NCBI RefSeq assembly: GCF_036231965.1
Contig: NZ_CP109499.1
Location: forward strand, 2,852,001-2,916,000
Direction: 5' to 3'
From: Streptomyces sp. NBC_01428
Lineage (GTDB): Bacteria; Actinomycetota; Actinomycetes; Streptomycetales; Streptomycetaceae
DNA: 64,000 bases
Shown: piece by piece, positions 1 to 9,614 of the stretch
How the letters are laid out: every line of letters begins with the position of its first letter
Numbering within the stretch: the stretch's first letter is position 1
Position numbers and translations under genes: made by a program
The notes under the pieces: generated by a model
What the model was told of the DNA's origin: nothing
Databases searched by the model: none
The model's input: only the letters and a program-made list of their open reading frames with translations

Positions 1-99
1 CTGCACGGCGAGCGCCTCGTCGACGCGCGCCGCGAGATCCAGCGGGCCGACGGCCACGTCGTCGGAGTTGCGGTGGCCGTGACCGGGAAAGCGCAGCAT
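1..99 (-). CDS. N-terminus of an unidentified protein (possibly GNAT acetyltransferase), cut by window edge
   Basis: An open frame starts at an ATG at 99 and runs off the left edge of the window (33 codons seen). An in-frame TAG lies 9 bases upstream of the ATG, so the start is well bounded. The peptide begins MLRFPGHGHRNSDD and continues with an amphipathic alanine-rich stretch. It lies about 100 bp downstream of the acetyltransferase gene on the same strand. From memory, this opening resembles a family of Streptomyces GNAT proteins, but no diagnostic motif is inside the window, so the function is not established. Confidence 0.5.
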   Translation of the reverse strand, partial: MLRFPGHGHRNSDDVAVGPLDLAARVDEALAVQ

Positions 100-197
100 G
101 CGGGGAGACTACCTGGCGAACCGTGGGGCGCGTGAGGTCTGCGGGAGCCGTCCGCGGAAGCGGTGTCCGGCGTCGGCGGGTGCCGGTGGGCCGGGCG

Positions 198-1046
198 TCA
201 GAACAGGACGCTCATGAACGCGCCGACCTCTTGGAAGCCGACTCTGCGATAGGTGGCACGGGCCGCGGTGTTGAAGTCGTTCACGTAGAGGCTGACGACG
301 GGGGCGACGTCGGCGAGGGCGTAGCGCAGGACGGCGGCCATGCCGGGGGCTGCCACGCCCCGGCCGCGGTACTCGGGGGCCACCCAGACGCCCTGGATCT
401 GGCAGGCGTGGGCGGTCGCGGCGCCGATCTCGGCCTTGAAGACGACCTTGCCGTCCTGGTCGAGGCGGGCGAAGGACCGGCCGGAGCCGACGAGTTCGGC
501 CACCCGGGCCTGGTAGAGGAGTCCGCCGTCGCCGGCCATCGGCGAGACACCGACCTCCTCGGTGAACATCGCCACGCACGCCGGCATGATCGTCTCCATC
601 TCGTCCTTGCGGATGCGGCGGACGAACGGATCCGGGGTGACCGCGGCGGGCAGCCGGTCGGTGACCATCAGGGGCTGGTGGGCGCGGACGTCGCGGGCCG
701 GGCCCCAGCTCGGTTCGAGCAGCCGCCACAGCTGGGCGGTGGGTTCGGCGGGGCCGACGATCGAGGAGCAGCGGCGGCCGCCCCGGCGGGCCCGGTCGGC
801 GAAGCCGCGCACGGCGCGCGGGGTGGCGCAGATCGGGACGAGGTTGGCGCCCGCGTAGCAGAGGGACTGCAGCATGCCGTCCTCGTACCAGCCCCACATC
901 TCGCCGCCGAGCCGCCACGGATCGAGGCCCGCGACCCGTACGCGGGAGGCGACGAAGGCGTTCGCCACCGGCTCGCGGTCGAGGACGGCGAGCGCGGCGT
1001 CCAGGTCACTCGGTTCGAGGACCCTGGTGGTGGTCTGGGTCAACAC
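198..1046 (-). CDS. GNAT family N-acetyltransferase with N-terminal DUF4081-like domain
   Basis: Predicted cytoplasmic acetyl-CoA-dependent N-acetyltransferase of about 282 residues; the acceptor is unknown. The C-terminal half holds the GNAT core. The motif YRGRGVAAPG (R/Q-x-x-G-x-G/A) forms the acetyl-CoA pyrophosphate loop, and a late VSLYVNDFNTAARATYRRVGF segment is the usual final strand and helix. The N-terminal half, beginning TQTTTRVLEPSDLDAAL, matches the DUF4081 domain often fused to GNAT in actinobacteria. I placed the start at the GTG at 1046 because the conserved region begins there; the frame stays open to 1085. The gene is downstream of ispG on the same strand but separated from it by 380 bp with repeats, so it is probably transcribed on its own. 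Confidence 0.8.
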   Translation of the reverse strand: MLTQTTTRVLEPSDLDAALAVLDREPVANAFVASRVRVAGLDPWRLGGEMWGWYEDGMLQSLCYAGANLVPICATPRAVRGFADRARRGGRRCSSIVGPAEPTAQLWRLLEPSWGPARDVRAHQPLMVTDRLPAAVTPDPFVRRIRKDEMETIMPACVAMFTEEVGVSPMAGDGGLLYQARVAELVGSGRSFARLDQDGKVVFKAEIGAATAHACQIQGVWVAPEYRGRGVAAPGMAAVLRYALADVAPVVSLYVNDFNTAARATYRRVGFQEVGAFMSVLF

Positions 1047-1174
1047 GTGCGGGGGCCTCACCCTGGGGTCTGCTGATCTCCGCACTGTACCTGCCGTGGT
1101 TGTGACCCGCCGCCCCTTGTTCCCGGCTTCCCCGGGGAGGCCGGGCCCTTCCAGGCCCCGGTCCCGCCGGGGTT

Positions 1175-1226
1175 GTTTCGGCTGCGGGTGCGTGGGGGTT
1201 TGCTCGCGCCGTTCCCCGCGCCCCTG
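1175..1226 (+). repeat. Intergenic repeat unit, copy 1
   Basis: A 52-base unit that opens GTTTCGGCTGCGGGTGCGTG and ends TTCCCCGCGCCCCTG. It recurs 111 bp downstream with about 90% identity. From memory, this family is scattered between genes in many Streptomyces genomes; no function is established. Confidence 0.8.
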
Positions 1227-1285
1227 GTCCGTTTCACCGGGCCAGGGTTCACGAGGACCGGCAGGGAGCCCGGCCCCCCGGGATC

Positions 1286-1335
1286 GTTTCGGCTGCGGGT
1301 GCGCGGGGGCGGTCGCGCCGTTCCCCGCGCCCCTG
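1286..1335 (+). repeat. Intergenic repeat unit, copy 2
   Basis: Second copy of the unit at 1175-1226, in the same orientation. The first 17 bases and the last 22 are identical; the middle differs by a two-base indel and a few substitutions. Confidence 0.8.
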
Positions 1336-1427
1336 AGTGTCTCGCCCGGGCCGGAAGCCGAACGGATCCGGCGGAGCGGCCGGGGCCCCGGGCGTCCTGC
1401 ATGCCCGGGGTCGAACGTCGGGCCGGG

Positions 1428-2585
1428 TCAGCCGGCGACCGAGACCGACGGCTCGCCGGAGGTGATGCCGTCGGCCTCCATCTGCTCGGCGAGCTTCATG
1501 GCCTCTTCGATGAGGGTCTCCACGATCTTCGACTCGGGGACGGTCTTGATGACCTCGCCCTTGACGAAGATCTGGCCCTTGCCGTTGCCGGAGGCGACGC
1601 CGAGGTCGGCCTCGCGGGCCTCGCCCGGGCCGTTCACGACGCAGCCCATGACGGCGACGCGGAGCGGGACCTCCATGCCGGTGAGGCCGGCGGTGACTTC
1701 CTCGGCCAGCTTGTAGACGTCGACCTGGGCGCGGCCGCAGGACGGGCAGGAGACGATCTCCAGGCCGCGCTGCTTGAGGTTCAGCGACTCCAGGATCTGG
1801 AGGCCGACCTTGACCTCCTCGACCGGCGGGGCCGACAGGGAGACGCGGATGGTGTCGCCGATGCCCTCGGAGAGCAGGGCGCCGAAGGCGACGGCCGACT
1901 TGATGGTGCCCTGGAACGCCGGGCCGGCCTCGGTCACGCCGAGGTGCAGCGGGTAGTCGCAGGCGGCGGCGAGCTGGCGGTAGGCGTTGACCATGACGAC
2001 CGGGTCGTTGTGCTTGACCGAGATCTTGATGTCGCGGAAGTCGTGCTCCTCGAAGAGGGATGCCTCCCACAGCGCGGACTCGACGAGCGCCTCGGGGGTC
2101 GCCTTGCCGTACTTCTGGAGCAGGCGCTTGTCGAGGGAGCCCGCGTTGACGCCGATCCGGATCGGGGTGCCGGTGTCCTTCGCGGCCCGCGCGATCTCCT
2201 TGACCTGGTCGTCGAACTGCTTGATGTTGCCGGGGTTCACACGGACGGCCGCGCAGCCCGCGTTGATCGCGGCGAACACGTACTTCGGCTGGAAGTGGAT
2301 GTCCGCGATGACCGGGAGCTGCGACTTCCTCGCGATGGTGGCGAGCGCGTCGGCGTCGTCCTGCGTCGGACAGGCGACGCGCACGATCTGGCAGCCGGAC
2401 GCGGTCAGCTCGGCGATCTGCTGCAGCGTGGCGCCGATGTCCGAGGTACGCGTGGTGGTCATCGACTGCACCGAGACGGGAGCGTCTCCGCCCACGGCGA
2501 CGCTTCCGACCTGGATCTGTCGGCTCTTGCGGCGCTCGGCCAGCTTGGTCGGAACGGACGGCATGCCGAGAGAAATCGCAGTCAT
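1428..2585 (-). CDS. ispG: 4-hydroxy-3-methylbut-2-en-1-yl diphosphate synthase
   Basis: Iron-sulfur enzyme of the MEP pathway. It reductively converts 2-C-methyl-D-erythritol 2,4-cyclodiphosphate to HMBPP in the cytoplasm. The product is 385 residues, the usual length for actinobacterial IspG. The N-terminal TIM barrel is recognisable from [17 protein letters not shown] and [14 protein letters not shown]. The [4Fe-4S] ligands lie in [11 protein letters not shown] and in GCVVNGPGE near the C-terminus. I chose the ATG at 2585 ([11 protein letters not shown]) over the longer open frame because it gives the family length. The gene lies downstream of dxr-rseP on the same strand, but a strong hairpin (2699-2736) separates them, so independent expression is likely. 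Confidence 0.97.
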   Translation of the reverse strand: MTAISLGMPSVPTKLAERRKSRQIQVGSVAVGGDAPVSVQSMTTTRTSDIGATLQQIAELTASGCQIVRVACPTQDDADALATIARKSQLPVIADIHFQPKYVFAAINAGCAAVRVNPGNIKQFDDQVKEIARAAKDTGTPIRIGVNAGSLDKRLLQKYGKATPEALVESALWEASLFEEHDFRDIKISVKHNDPVVMVNAYRQLAAACDYPLHLGVTEAGPAFQGTIKSAVAFGALLSEGIGDTIRVSLSAPPVEEVKVGLQILESLNLKQRGLEIVSCPSCGRAQVDVYKLAEEVTAGLTGMEVPLRVAVMGCVVNGPGEAREADLGVASGNGKGQIFVKGEVIKTVPESKIVETLIEEAMKLAEQMEADGITSGEPSVSVAG

Positions 2586-2698
2586 CTGCTGTGCAACCCC
2601 AAGTTGTGGATCAAGGTCCCGGAATCGTGGGCTCCCGGCTTCGAGATTACGGTACGGGCGCACGGCCGAGCACATCACGCCCCTAAACCCACTCGATG

Positions 2699-2736
2699 GA
2701 AGGCGGCCGGACACCCGAGGATGTCCGGCCGCCTTC
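2699..2736 (-). terminator. Hairpin terminator downstream of rseP
   Basis: Perfect 15-bp inverted repeat (arms 2699-2713 and 2722-2736, 8-base loop), 13 bp past the rseP stop. It has no U-tract, which is common in Streptomyces. Confidence 0.75.
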
Positions 2737-2748
2737 AAGGCAGTCCTG

Positions 2749-4053
2749 CTATGAGATTTTGACTGGGTTAACGACGTCCGCGATGAAGACGAGGATCGTG
2801 AAGCAGACGAAGACTCCGGCCACCACGTAGGCCACCGGCATCAGCTTCGCCACGTCGAACGGGCCGGGGTCCGGGCGCTTCAGGAGCTTCGCCGTGTTGC
2901 GCCGGAGCGACTCCCACAGCGCCCCCGCGATGTGTCCGCCGTCGAGCGGCAGCAGGGGGAGCATGTTGAACAGGAAGAGGGAGAGGTTGAACCCGGCGAC
3001 CAGCAGCAGCATCATCGCGACCTGCTGCGACGCGGGGATGTCGAGGGTGAAGACGTCACCGCCGATGCGTGCCGCGCCGACCACGCCCATCGGGGAGTCG
3101 GCCTTGCGCGGGCCGTCGCCGAAGGCCGCGTTCCACAGGTCCGGGACCTTGCCGGGCAGGGCGACCAGTGATTCGACGCCGTTCTCCATCATGTCGCCCA
3201 TGCGGGTCACGGACTGTCCGAAGGACTGCTCGACGATGCCGGAGGCGGGCGTGAAGCCGAGGAAGCCGGCGTACACGTACTTGCCCTCGACGTAGCCGCC
3301 GTCGCCGTCGGTCTTGCTCACCTGGTTCTTGATCAGGTGGGCGTTCAGGTCGACGCGCTCGCCCTTGCGCTCGACGGTGATCGTGACGTCCTTGCCGGGG
3401 TTGGCCCGGATGTCGGACTGGAGGGCCGCCCAGTCGGTGACCGGCTTGCCTCCGAACGCGACGATCTTGTCGCCGCCCTTGAGTCCCGCGGCCTTGGCGG
3501 GCGCGGCCTCGTCGTTCTTCGCGCACTTCGTGCGGTTCTCGCTCTGCTGGATGACGCAGTCCGAGACCTTGCCGACCGTGGTCGTCTGGGTGTTCACACC
3601 GAACGTCATCATCACGCCGAGGAAGATCACGACGGCGAGGATGAGGTTCATGAAGGGGCCGGCGAACATCACGATCACGCGCTTCCACGGCTTGCGCGTG
3701 TAGAAGAGGCGCGTCTCGTCGCCGGGCTGCAGTTCCTCGAAGGCCGCCGACCTGGCGTCCTCGATCATGCCCCGGAAGGGCGACGTCGAGCGGGCCTCGA
3801 TGCGTCCGTCCGGGCCGGGTGGGAACATCCCGATCATGCGGATGTAGCCGCCGAGGGGGACGGCCTTGACGCCGTACTCCGTGTCGCCCTTCTTGCGCGA
3901 CCAGATGGTCGGGCCGAAGCCGACCATGTACTGCGGCACACGGATGCCGAAGAGTTTGGCCGTCGACAGATGCCCCAGCTCGTGCCACGCGATCGAGATG
4001 AGCAGGCCGACCACGAAGACGACTATGCCGAGGATCATCATCAGGGTCGTCAT
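2749..4053 (-). CDS. rseP: RIP metalloprotease (site-2 protease, M50 family)
   Basis: Intramembrane zinc metalloprotease of 434 residues that would cleave transmembrane anchors such as those of anti-sigma factors. The zinc motif HELGH is at residues 24-28 inside the first membrane helix. A PDZ domain occupies about residues 185-260 ([18 protein letters not shown]). The third zinc ligand is in [10 protein letters not shown] near residue 370, followed by a last helix. The start codon overlaps the stop of dxr in an ATGA, so the two are translationally coupled. Pairing of dxr with rseP is the usual actinobacterial order. The natural substrate cannot be read from the sequence. Confidence 0.95.
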   Translation of the reverse strand: MTTLMMILGIVVFVVGLLISIAWHELGHLSTAKLFGIRVPQYMVGFGPTIWSRKKGDTEYGVKAVPLGGYIRMIGMFPPGPDGRIEARSTSPFRGMIEDARSAAFEELQPGDETRLFYTRKPWKRVIVMFAGPFMNLILAVVIFLGVMMTFGVNTQTTTVGKVSDCVIQQSENRTKCAKNDEAAPAKAAGLKGGDKIVAFGGKPVTDWAALQSDIRANPGKDVTITVERKGERVDLNAHLIKNQVSKTDGDGGYVEGKYVYAGFLGFTPASGIVEQSFGQSVTRMGDMMENGVESLVALPGKVPDLWNAAFGDGPRKADSPMGVVGAARIGGDVFTLDIPASQQVAMMLLLVAGFNLSLFLFNMLPLLPLDGGHIAGALWESLRRNTAKLLKRPDPGPFDVAKLMPVAYVVAGVFVCFTILVFIADVVNPVKIS

Positions 4054-5306
4054 GCACGAGCCTCCGCGGTTGTCGTCCGTACCGTCAGTTCACGAGCCCG
4101 GGCACGCGCCCAGGTCTCCGCTTCGAGGACGTCCGCGACGGTCAGGGAAGTTCCCGTTCGCGGTGTGCCGTGTTCCTCGACCACCCGCGTGACGGTCTCC
4201 ATGATCCCGTTGAACGGCAGGGTGCCGTTCAGGAACGCGTCCACGCACTCCTCGTTGGCGGCATTGAACACCGCCGGGGCCGTCCCCGCGAGCTGCCCCA
4301 CGTGCCGGGCGAGCCCCACGGAGGGGAAGGCTTCGGTGTCGAGCGGGAAGAACTCCCAGCTCGACGCCTTGGTCCAGTCGAAGGCGGGCGCCGCGTCCGG
4401 GACGCGTTCGGGCCAGCCGAGGCCGATGGCGATCGGCCCCCGCATGTCGGGGGGCGTCGCCTGGGCGATCGTCGAGCCGTCCGTGAATTCCACCATCGAG
4501 TGGACATACGACTGCGGGTGCACGACCACCTCAATGCGATCGAAGGGAATGTCGTAGAGGAGGTGCGCCTCGATGACTTCCAGTCCCTTGTTCACCAGGG
4601 TCGCGGAGTTGATCGTGATGACCGGTCCCATGGCCCAGGTGGGGTGCGCGAGGGCGTCGGCCGGTGCCACGTCCGCCAGCTCGGCCTTCGTACGGCCGCG
4701 GAACGGGCCTCCGGAGGCGGTGACGACGAGTTTGCGGACGTCCGCGCGGGTGCCGGCGGCCAGCGCCTGGAAGAGGGCGGCGTGCTCGGAGTCGACCGGG
4801 ATGATCTGGCCCGGCTTGGCGAGGGCCTTCACCAGCGGGCCGCCGACGATGAGCGACTCCTTGTTGGCGAGCGCGAGGGTGCGGCCGGCCTCCAGGGCGG
4901 CGAGCGTGGGCGCGAGGCCGATGGAGCCGGTGATGCCGTTCAGGACGGTGTGGCAGTCGGAGGCGGCGACCTGGGTGGCGGCCTCGGGTCCTGCCAGGAT
5001 CTCGGGGAGGGGCTCGCCCGGGCCGTACTGGTCCGCGAGGGCCTCGCGCAGCGCCGGTACGGCGTCCTCGCGCGCGACGGCGACCGTCCGCACCCGGAGC
5101 CGGTGGGCCTGCTCGGCGAGCAGGGCGACCCGGCCGCCGGCGGCCGAGAGCGCGGTGACCCGGAACCGGTCGGGGTTGCGCAGCACCAGGTCGATGGCCT
5201 GGGTGCCGATCGAACCGGTGGAGCCGAGGATCACGACATCGCGGGCTCCGTCCACGGGGTCGAAGACGAGATGCGGATCAGCGAGGGGGGCTGGACTGTC
5301 GCTCAT
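4050..5306 (-). CDS. dxr: 1-deoxy-D-xylulose 5-phosphate reductoisomerase
   Basis: Catalyses the NADPH- and divalent-metal-dependent conversion of DXP to MEP, the second step of the MEP isoprenoid pathway. The product is 418 residues. The NADPH Rossmann motif [10 protein letters not shown] is near the N-terminus. The metal and substrate site is seen as [12 protein letters not shown], then TASGGPFRG and [28 protein letters not shown] placed the start at the ATG at 5306 ([11 protein letters not shown]). The upstream open frame is a low-complexity proline-rich extension with no family support. It overlaps rseP by 4 bp. Confidence 0.97.
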   Translation of the reverse strand: MSDSPAPLADPHLVFDPVDGARDVVILGSTGSIGTQAIDLVLRNPDRFRVTALSAAGGRVALLAEQAHRLRVRTVAVAREDAVPALREALADQYGPGEPLPEILAGPEAATQVAASDCHTVLNGITGSIGLAPTLAALEAGRTLALANKESLIVGGPLVKALAKPGQIIPVDSEHAALFQALAAGTRADVRKLVVTASGGPFRGRTKAELADVAPADALAHPTWAMGPVITINSATLVNKGLEVIEAHLLYDIPFDRIEVVVHPQSYVHSMVEFTDGSTIAQATPPDMRGPIAIGLGWPERVPDAAPAFDWTKASSWEFFPLDTEAFPSVGLARHVGQLAGTAPAVFNAANEECVDAFLNGTLPFNGIMETVTRVVEEHGTPRTGTSLTVADVLEAETWARARARELTVRTTTAEARA

Positions 5307-5780
5307 CCCCCCATTGTGGCCGCATCGCGCCCCCGGCAGGACAGGGCGTCCCGGTTTCGCGCGCCGTCCCGTCGGATTCCTCGGACGCGGGGGCGTCGGG
5401 GTTCCGTGCGGAGGGTGCGTGCTCGGCGGCGGGGCGACGGCCGTGCGGGGGCCCGCTGCGCCCGGTGAGGGAAGGAACCGCAGGTCAGGTGGCTGCGGTG
5501 GTGGAGAGACGGTGGGCGGTACGCCGTCGGCCGTCGGGCTCCGTCCCGGCGGACCGTTCGCGGGGGCGGGCGCGGCAGGCGCGCCGACGAAGGCATGCGG
5601 AGGCGGAGGATTGTCGGCGGCCGAAGGTCCGTTCGACCTCGCCGTCCCGGACCGCCGGGCCGAACGCCCCTGGCACCTCACGGTCCCGGACAGCCCGTGC
5701 CCCGCGCGGGCACGGCGTGGTCGCGGTCCGCCGTCGAAGGGCGGTGCCGCGACCTCGCGGTGTCCGGCGGGGCGGGGGCG
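5307..5780. other. Gene-free GC-rich intergenic region
   Basis: 474 bp between dxr and the acyl-CoA dehydrogenase gene. Open frames cross it on both strands, but all are low-complexity P/R/G sequence. The only structure I see is a small hairpin at 5695-5715 (8-bp arms CCGTGCCC/GGGCACGG), which could terminate the acyl-CoA dehydrogenase transcript. The dxr promoter should lie here but I cannot assign it. Confidence 0.5.
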
Positions 5781-7712
5781 TCAGCGGATGGGGCGGTGGA
5801 CGTTCTCGCGCTCGCTGGGTCCGGGGGTCGCGTCGGCGATCCAGGGTCCTTCCCCGGACGGGTCGACGACGCCTTCCTCCAGCCAGGTGTACGTGCCCGA
5901 CAGGACGCCCTTGACCACGGTGCGGTCGAGGTCGTCGGTGTTGGACCAGAGGCGTCCGAAGAGTTCCTCCACGCGGATGCGGGACTGCCGGCAGAAGACG
6001 TCGGCGAGCTGGTAGGCCTCGCGGCCGTGGTCGCCGGTGCTGCGCAGGAGTTCGGCGCGGACGCAGGCGGCGCTCATCGCGAACAGTTCGGCGCCGATGT
6101 CGACGATCCGGCCGAGGAAGCCCTGCTTGGTCTCCATCCGGCCCTGCCAGCGCGACATGGCGTAGAAGGTCGACCGGGCGAGTTTGCGGGCGCTGCGCTC
6201 GACGTAGCGGAGGTGCGGGGAGAGGTCGACCTCGTGCTTGAACTCGCCGAAGGAGTTCGGGAGCTGTCCGGATCCGGCGACCAGTCTCGGCAGCCACTTG
6301 GCGTAGAAGACACCGGCGTTGGCGCCCGCCTTCGCCTTGTCCGAGAGGGACTTCTCGGGGTCGATGAGGTCGCCGGCGACGGAGAGGTGGGCGTCGACGG
6401 CCTCGCGGGCGATCAGCAGGTGCATGATCTCGGTGGAGCCCTCGAAGATGCGGTTGATGCGCAGGTCGCGCAGGATCTGCTCGGCCGGGACGGCGCGCTC
6501 GCCGCGGGCCGCGAGCGACTCGGCGGTCTCGAAGCCGCGGCCGCCGCGGATCTGGACGAGTTCGTCGGCCATCAGCCAGGCCATCTCGGAGCCGTACAGC
6601 TTGGCGAGGGCGGCCTCGATGCGGATGTCGTTGCGGTTCTCGTCGGCCATCTGCGAGGACAGGTCGAGGACCGCTTCGAGGGCGAAGGTGGTGGCGGCGA
6701 TGAAGGAGATCTTGGAGCCGACGGCTTCGTGGAGGGCGACGGGCTTGCCCCACTGCTCGCGGGCCGCGGACCATTCGCGGGCGATCTTCAGGCACCACTT
6801 GCCGGCGCCCACGCACATCGCGGGCAGGGAGAGCCGGCCGGTGTTGAGGGTGGTGAGGGCGATCTTCAGGCCGGCGCCCTCGGGGCCGATGCGGTTGGCG
6901 GCGGGGACCCTGACCTGGTGGAAGCGGGTGACGCCGTTCTCCAGGCCCCTGAGGCCCATGAAGGCGTTGCGGTGCTCGACGGTGATGCCTTCGGAGCCGG
7001 CCTCGACGACGAACGCGGTGATGCCGCCCTTGTGTCCTTCGGACTTCGGGACGCGGGCCATGACGACGAGGAGGTCGGCGACGACGCCGTTGGTCGTCCA
7101 CAGCTTCACTCCGTCGAGGACGTAGTCGTCCCCGTCGCGCACGGCGGTGGTGGCGAGGCGCGCCGGGTCGGAGCCGACGTCCGGTTCGGTGAGCAGGAAG
7201 GCGGAGATGTCGGTGCGGGCGCAGCGGGGCAGGAAGGTGTCCTTCTGCTCCTGGGTGCCGAACTGCTTGAGCGGCTGCGGTACGCCGATGGACTGGTGGG
7301 CGGAGAGCAGGGCGCCGATGGCGGGGCTGGCGGAGCCGACGAGGGCGAGCGCCTTGTTGTAGTACACCTGGGTGAGGCCGAGGCCGCCGTATTTGGTGTC
7401 GATCTTCATGCCGAGGGCGCCGAGTTCCTTGAGCCCGTCGATCGTCTCGTCCGGGATCTGCGCCTCGCGTTCGATGCGGGCCGAGTCGATCTTCGTCTCG
7501 CAGAAGTCGCGGAGTTTGGCGAGGAACTCCTCGCCGCGCTGGGCGTCCTCGTCCGCGGGCATCGGGTGCGGGTGGATGAGGTCGAGGCGGAAGCGGCCGA
7601 GGAAGAGTTCCTTGGCGAAGCTGGGCTTGTGCCAGTCCTGTTCGCGTGCGGCTTCGGCGACCTGGCGTGCCTCACGTTCGGTGACTGTGGGCTGTTGGGG
7701 TGGTGCGGACAT
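5781..7712 (-). CDS. Acyl-CoA dehydrogenase family flavoprotein
   Basis: FAD-dependent enzyme predicted to introduce the alpha-beta double bond into an acyl-CoA in fatty acid or branched-chain breakdown. At about 643 residues it is longer than classical ~380-residue dehydrogenases and resembles the large VLCAD/ACAD9-like class with an added C-terminal helical domain. The FAD-binding signature FLLTEPDVGSDPARLATTA is near residue 160, followed by GVKLWTTNG; the FAD-domain segment IRGGRGFETAESLA and RINRIFEGSTEIMHL are also clear. The start MSAPPQQPTV at 7712 has a GAGGTGA ribosome site just upstream. It appears monocistronic, with hairpins on both sides. Acyl-chain preference cannot be read. 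Confidence 0.92.
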   Translation of the reverse strand: MSAPPQQPTVTEREARQVAEAAREQDWHKPSFAKELFLGRFRLDLIHPHPMPADEDAQRGEEFLAKLRDFCETKIDSARIEREAQIPDETIDGLKELGALGMKIDTKYGGLGLTQVYYNKALALVGSASPAIGALLSAHQSIGVPQPLKQFGTQEQKDTFLPRCARTDISAFLLTEPDVGSDPARLATTAVRDGDDYVLDGVKLWTTNGVVADLLVVMARVPKSEGHKGGITAFVVEAGSEGITVEHRNAFMGLRGLENGVTRFHQVRVPAANRIGPEGAGLKIALTTLNTGRLSLPAMCVGAGKWCLKIAREWSAAREQWGKPVALHEAVGSKISFIAATTFALEAVLDLSSQMADENRNDIRIEAALAKLYGSEMAWLMADELVQIRGGRGFETAESLAARGERAVPAEQILRDLRINRIFEGSTEIMHLLIAREAVDAHLSVAGDLIDPEKSLSDKAKAGANAGVFYAKWLPRLVAGSGQLPNSFGEFKHEVDLSPHLRYVERSARKLARSTFYAMSRWQGRMETKQGFLGRIVDIGAELFAMSAACVRAELLRSTGDHGREAYQLADVFCRQSRIRVEELFGRLWSNTDDLDRTVVKGVLSGTYTWLEEGVVDPSGEGPWIADATPGPSERENVHRPIR

Positions 7713-7874
7713 GAGGCTCACCTCGCCGCGCATAGGGGACACGGGACATTTCGTTACCGACCGGTGCTACTCGATCGTATGTACCCGTGTACCCGATTCC
7801 CTGTCACCCCACCAGCCCTCACGCGGCGTTCGGCCCAATGCCGATCGCGCCCTGGGGGGGCCGGGGGCGGACAC

Positions 7875-7917
7875 GCCGACGGCCTGAGCCCCCGCACAGT
7901 GGGCTCAGGCCGTCGGC
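7875..7917 (-). terminator. Hairpin terminator downstream of aldehyde dehydrogenase
   Basis: Perfect 17-bp inverted repeat (7875-7891 and 7901-7917, 9-base loop), 29 bp past the stop of the dehydrogenase gene. No U-tract. Confidence 0.8.
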
Positions 7918-7945
7918 TTCGGTGTGGTCTCGCCGGTGTCCTCGG

Positions 7946-9391
7946 TCAGAGGGCGAGGCCGGTCAGGACCAGTACGCGCTCGTAGGTGTAGTCGTCCATG
8001 GCGAAGCGGACGCCCTCGCGGCCGACGCCGGACTGCTTGGCGCCGCCGTAGGGCATCTGGTCGGCGCGGTAGGACGGGACGTCGCCGATGACCACGCCAC
8101 CCACCTCCAGGGCGCGGTGGGCGCGGAAGGCGGTCTGGAGGTCGTGGGTGAACACGCCCGCCTGGAGGCCGTACTTGGAGTTGTTGGCGGCGGCGAAGGC
8201 GGCGGCCTCCCCGTCGACCTTGTGCACGGTGAGGACCGGGCCGAAGACCTCCTCGCAGGAGATCGTGGCGTCGGCCGGTACGTCGGCGAGGACGGTCGGC
8301 GCGTAGGAGGCGCCGTCGCGCTTGCCGCCGGTCAGGAGGGTGGCGCCGGCGGCGACGGCCTCGTCGACCCAGGACTCGACGCGCTCGGCGGCGGCCTCGC
8401 TGACGAGGGGGCCGACGTCCGTCGTGGCGTCGGACGGGTCACCGGTGACCTGGGCCTCGACGGCGGCGACGATGCGGGGCAGCAGCCGGTCGTACACGGT
8501 GGCGTCGGCGATCACGCGCTGCACGGAGATGCAGGACTGGCCGCCCTGGTAGTTGGAGAAGGTCGCGATGCGCGTCGCGGCCCAGTCCAGGTCGGCGTCG
8601 CTCGCGAAGTCGGCGAGGACGACGGCCGCGCCGTTGCCGCCGAGCTCCAGGGTGCAGTGCTTGCGCGGCACGGAGTCCATGATCGCGTAGCCGACCTTCT
8701 CGGACCCGGTGAAGGAGATGACCGGGAGGCGCTCGTCCTGGACGAGGGCGGGCATCTTGTCGTTGGCGACCGGCAGGATGCTCCACGAACCGGCGGGCAG
8801 CTCGGTCTCGGCGAGCAGGTCACCGATGATCAGGCCGGACAGCGGGGTGGCGGGCGCCGGCTTCAGGATGATCGGGGCGCCGGCGGCGATGGCCGGGGCG
8901 ATCTTGTGGGCGCACAGGTTGAGCGGGAAGTTGAAGGGCGCGATCCCGAGGACGACGCCCTTGGGGAAGCGGCGCGTGAGGGCGAGGCGGCCCTGGCCGC
9001 CCTGGTCGGTGTCGAGCCGCTGGGCCTCGCCACCGTTGAAGCGGCGGGCCTCCTCGGCGGCGAACCGGAAGACGGAGACGGCGCGGCCGACCTCACCCCG
9101 GGCCCACTTGATCGGCTTGCCGTTCTCGGCGGAGATGAGCTGCGCGATCTCCTCGGTGCGCTCCACGAGGCGGCGCGAGACGTGGTCGAGGGCGGCGGCG
9201 CGCACGTGGGCCGGCGTGGCGGCGAACTCGTCGCGCACGGCGTGGGCGGCGGCGACGGCCTCTTCGACCTGGGCCTCGGTGGGCACGCTGACCTGGCCGA
9301 CGACCCGGCCGTCCCACGGCGAGGTGACGTCGAACGTGGTCTCACCGGTGACCTGGCGGCCGGCGAGCCAGAAGGCGTGAAGGGAAGTCAT
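7946..9391 (-). CDS. NAD(P)+-dependent aldehyde dehydrogenase (semialdehyde type)
   Basis: Oxidises an aldehyde to its acid. It is 481 residues. The catalytic cysteine lies in YQGGQSCISVQR and the general base in LELGGNGAAVV; the nucleotide-binding FTGSEKVG loop is present. The start MTSLHAFWLAG at 9391 is preceded by a GGAAGG ribosome site. It lies next to a pucR-type regulator and two genes from gabT, so succinate semialdehyde or another intermediate of GABA/amine breakdown is a reasonable substrate; this is inferred from context. Two more aldehyde dehydrogenase genes in the window (24548, 47459) belong to polyamine loci. Confidence 0.93.
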   Translation of the reverse strand: MTSLHAFWLAGRQVTGETTFDVTSPWDGRVVGQVSVPTEAQVEEAVAAAHAVRDEFAATPAHVRAAALDHVSRRLVERTEEIAQLISAENGKPIKWARGEVGRAVSVFRFAAEEARRFNGGEAQRLDTDQGGQGRLALTRRFPKGVVLGIAPFNFPLNLCAHKIAPAIAAGAPIILKPAPATPLSGLIIGDLLAETELPAGSWSILPVANDKMPALVQDERLPVISFTGSEKVGYAIMDSVPRKHCTLELGGNGAAVVLADFASDADLDWAATRIATFSNYQGGQSCISVQRVIADATVYDRLLPRIVAAVEAQVTGDPSDATTDVGPLVSEAAAERVESWVDEAVAAGATLLTGGKRDGASYAPTVLADVPADATISCEEVFGPVLTVHKVDGEAAAFAAANNSKYGLQAGVFTHDLQTAFRAHRALEVGGVVIGDVPSYRADQMPYGGAKQSGVGREGVRFAMDDYTYERVLVLTGLAL

Positions 9392-9614
9392 GTCGGGTCC
9401 CGGCCCTTCCGTGGTTGGGGGTGGAGCGGGCGGTCTTGCCCTGTCCGGGTCCACGGTAGGGCCGCGGGCAGCGGGGGTCGTTTGTCCGACGCGTAGCAGT
9501 CGGGCCTCTGGGTGCGCCGGATTGGCCTAGTCGTGAGGGAGTGCCTAGCCCGCCGGGCCCCGGACGGCGTTTTCCCCTCCGGAGGATGCCTCGGCCCGCC
9601 GTCGCGGGACCGCC

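Larger units (their letters stand above)
1047..1427. other. Intergenic region with two copies of a Streptomyces repeat
   Basis: About 380 bp without a supported gene between ispG and the acetyltransferase gene. Its main content is two near-identical 50-base units, listed separately. The rest is GC-rich sequence with short GGGCC/CCCGGG palindromes. I see no convincing promoter or U-tracted terminator. Confidence 0.6.

Noticed and set aside
4050..5681. A 125-residue proline-rich N-terminal extension of Dxr
   Set aside because: Family members start near the ATG at 5306. The extension is P/A/R-rich with no known domain.
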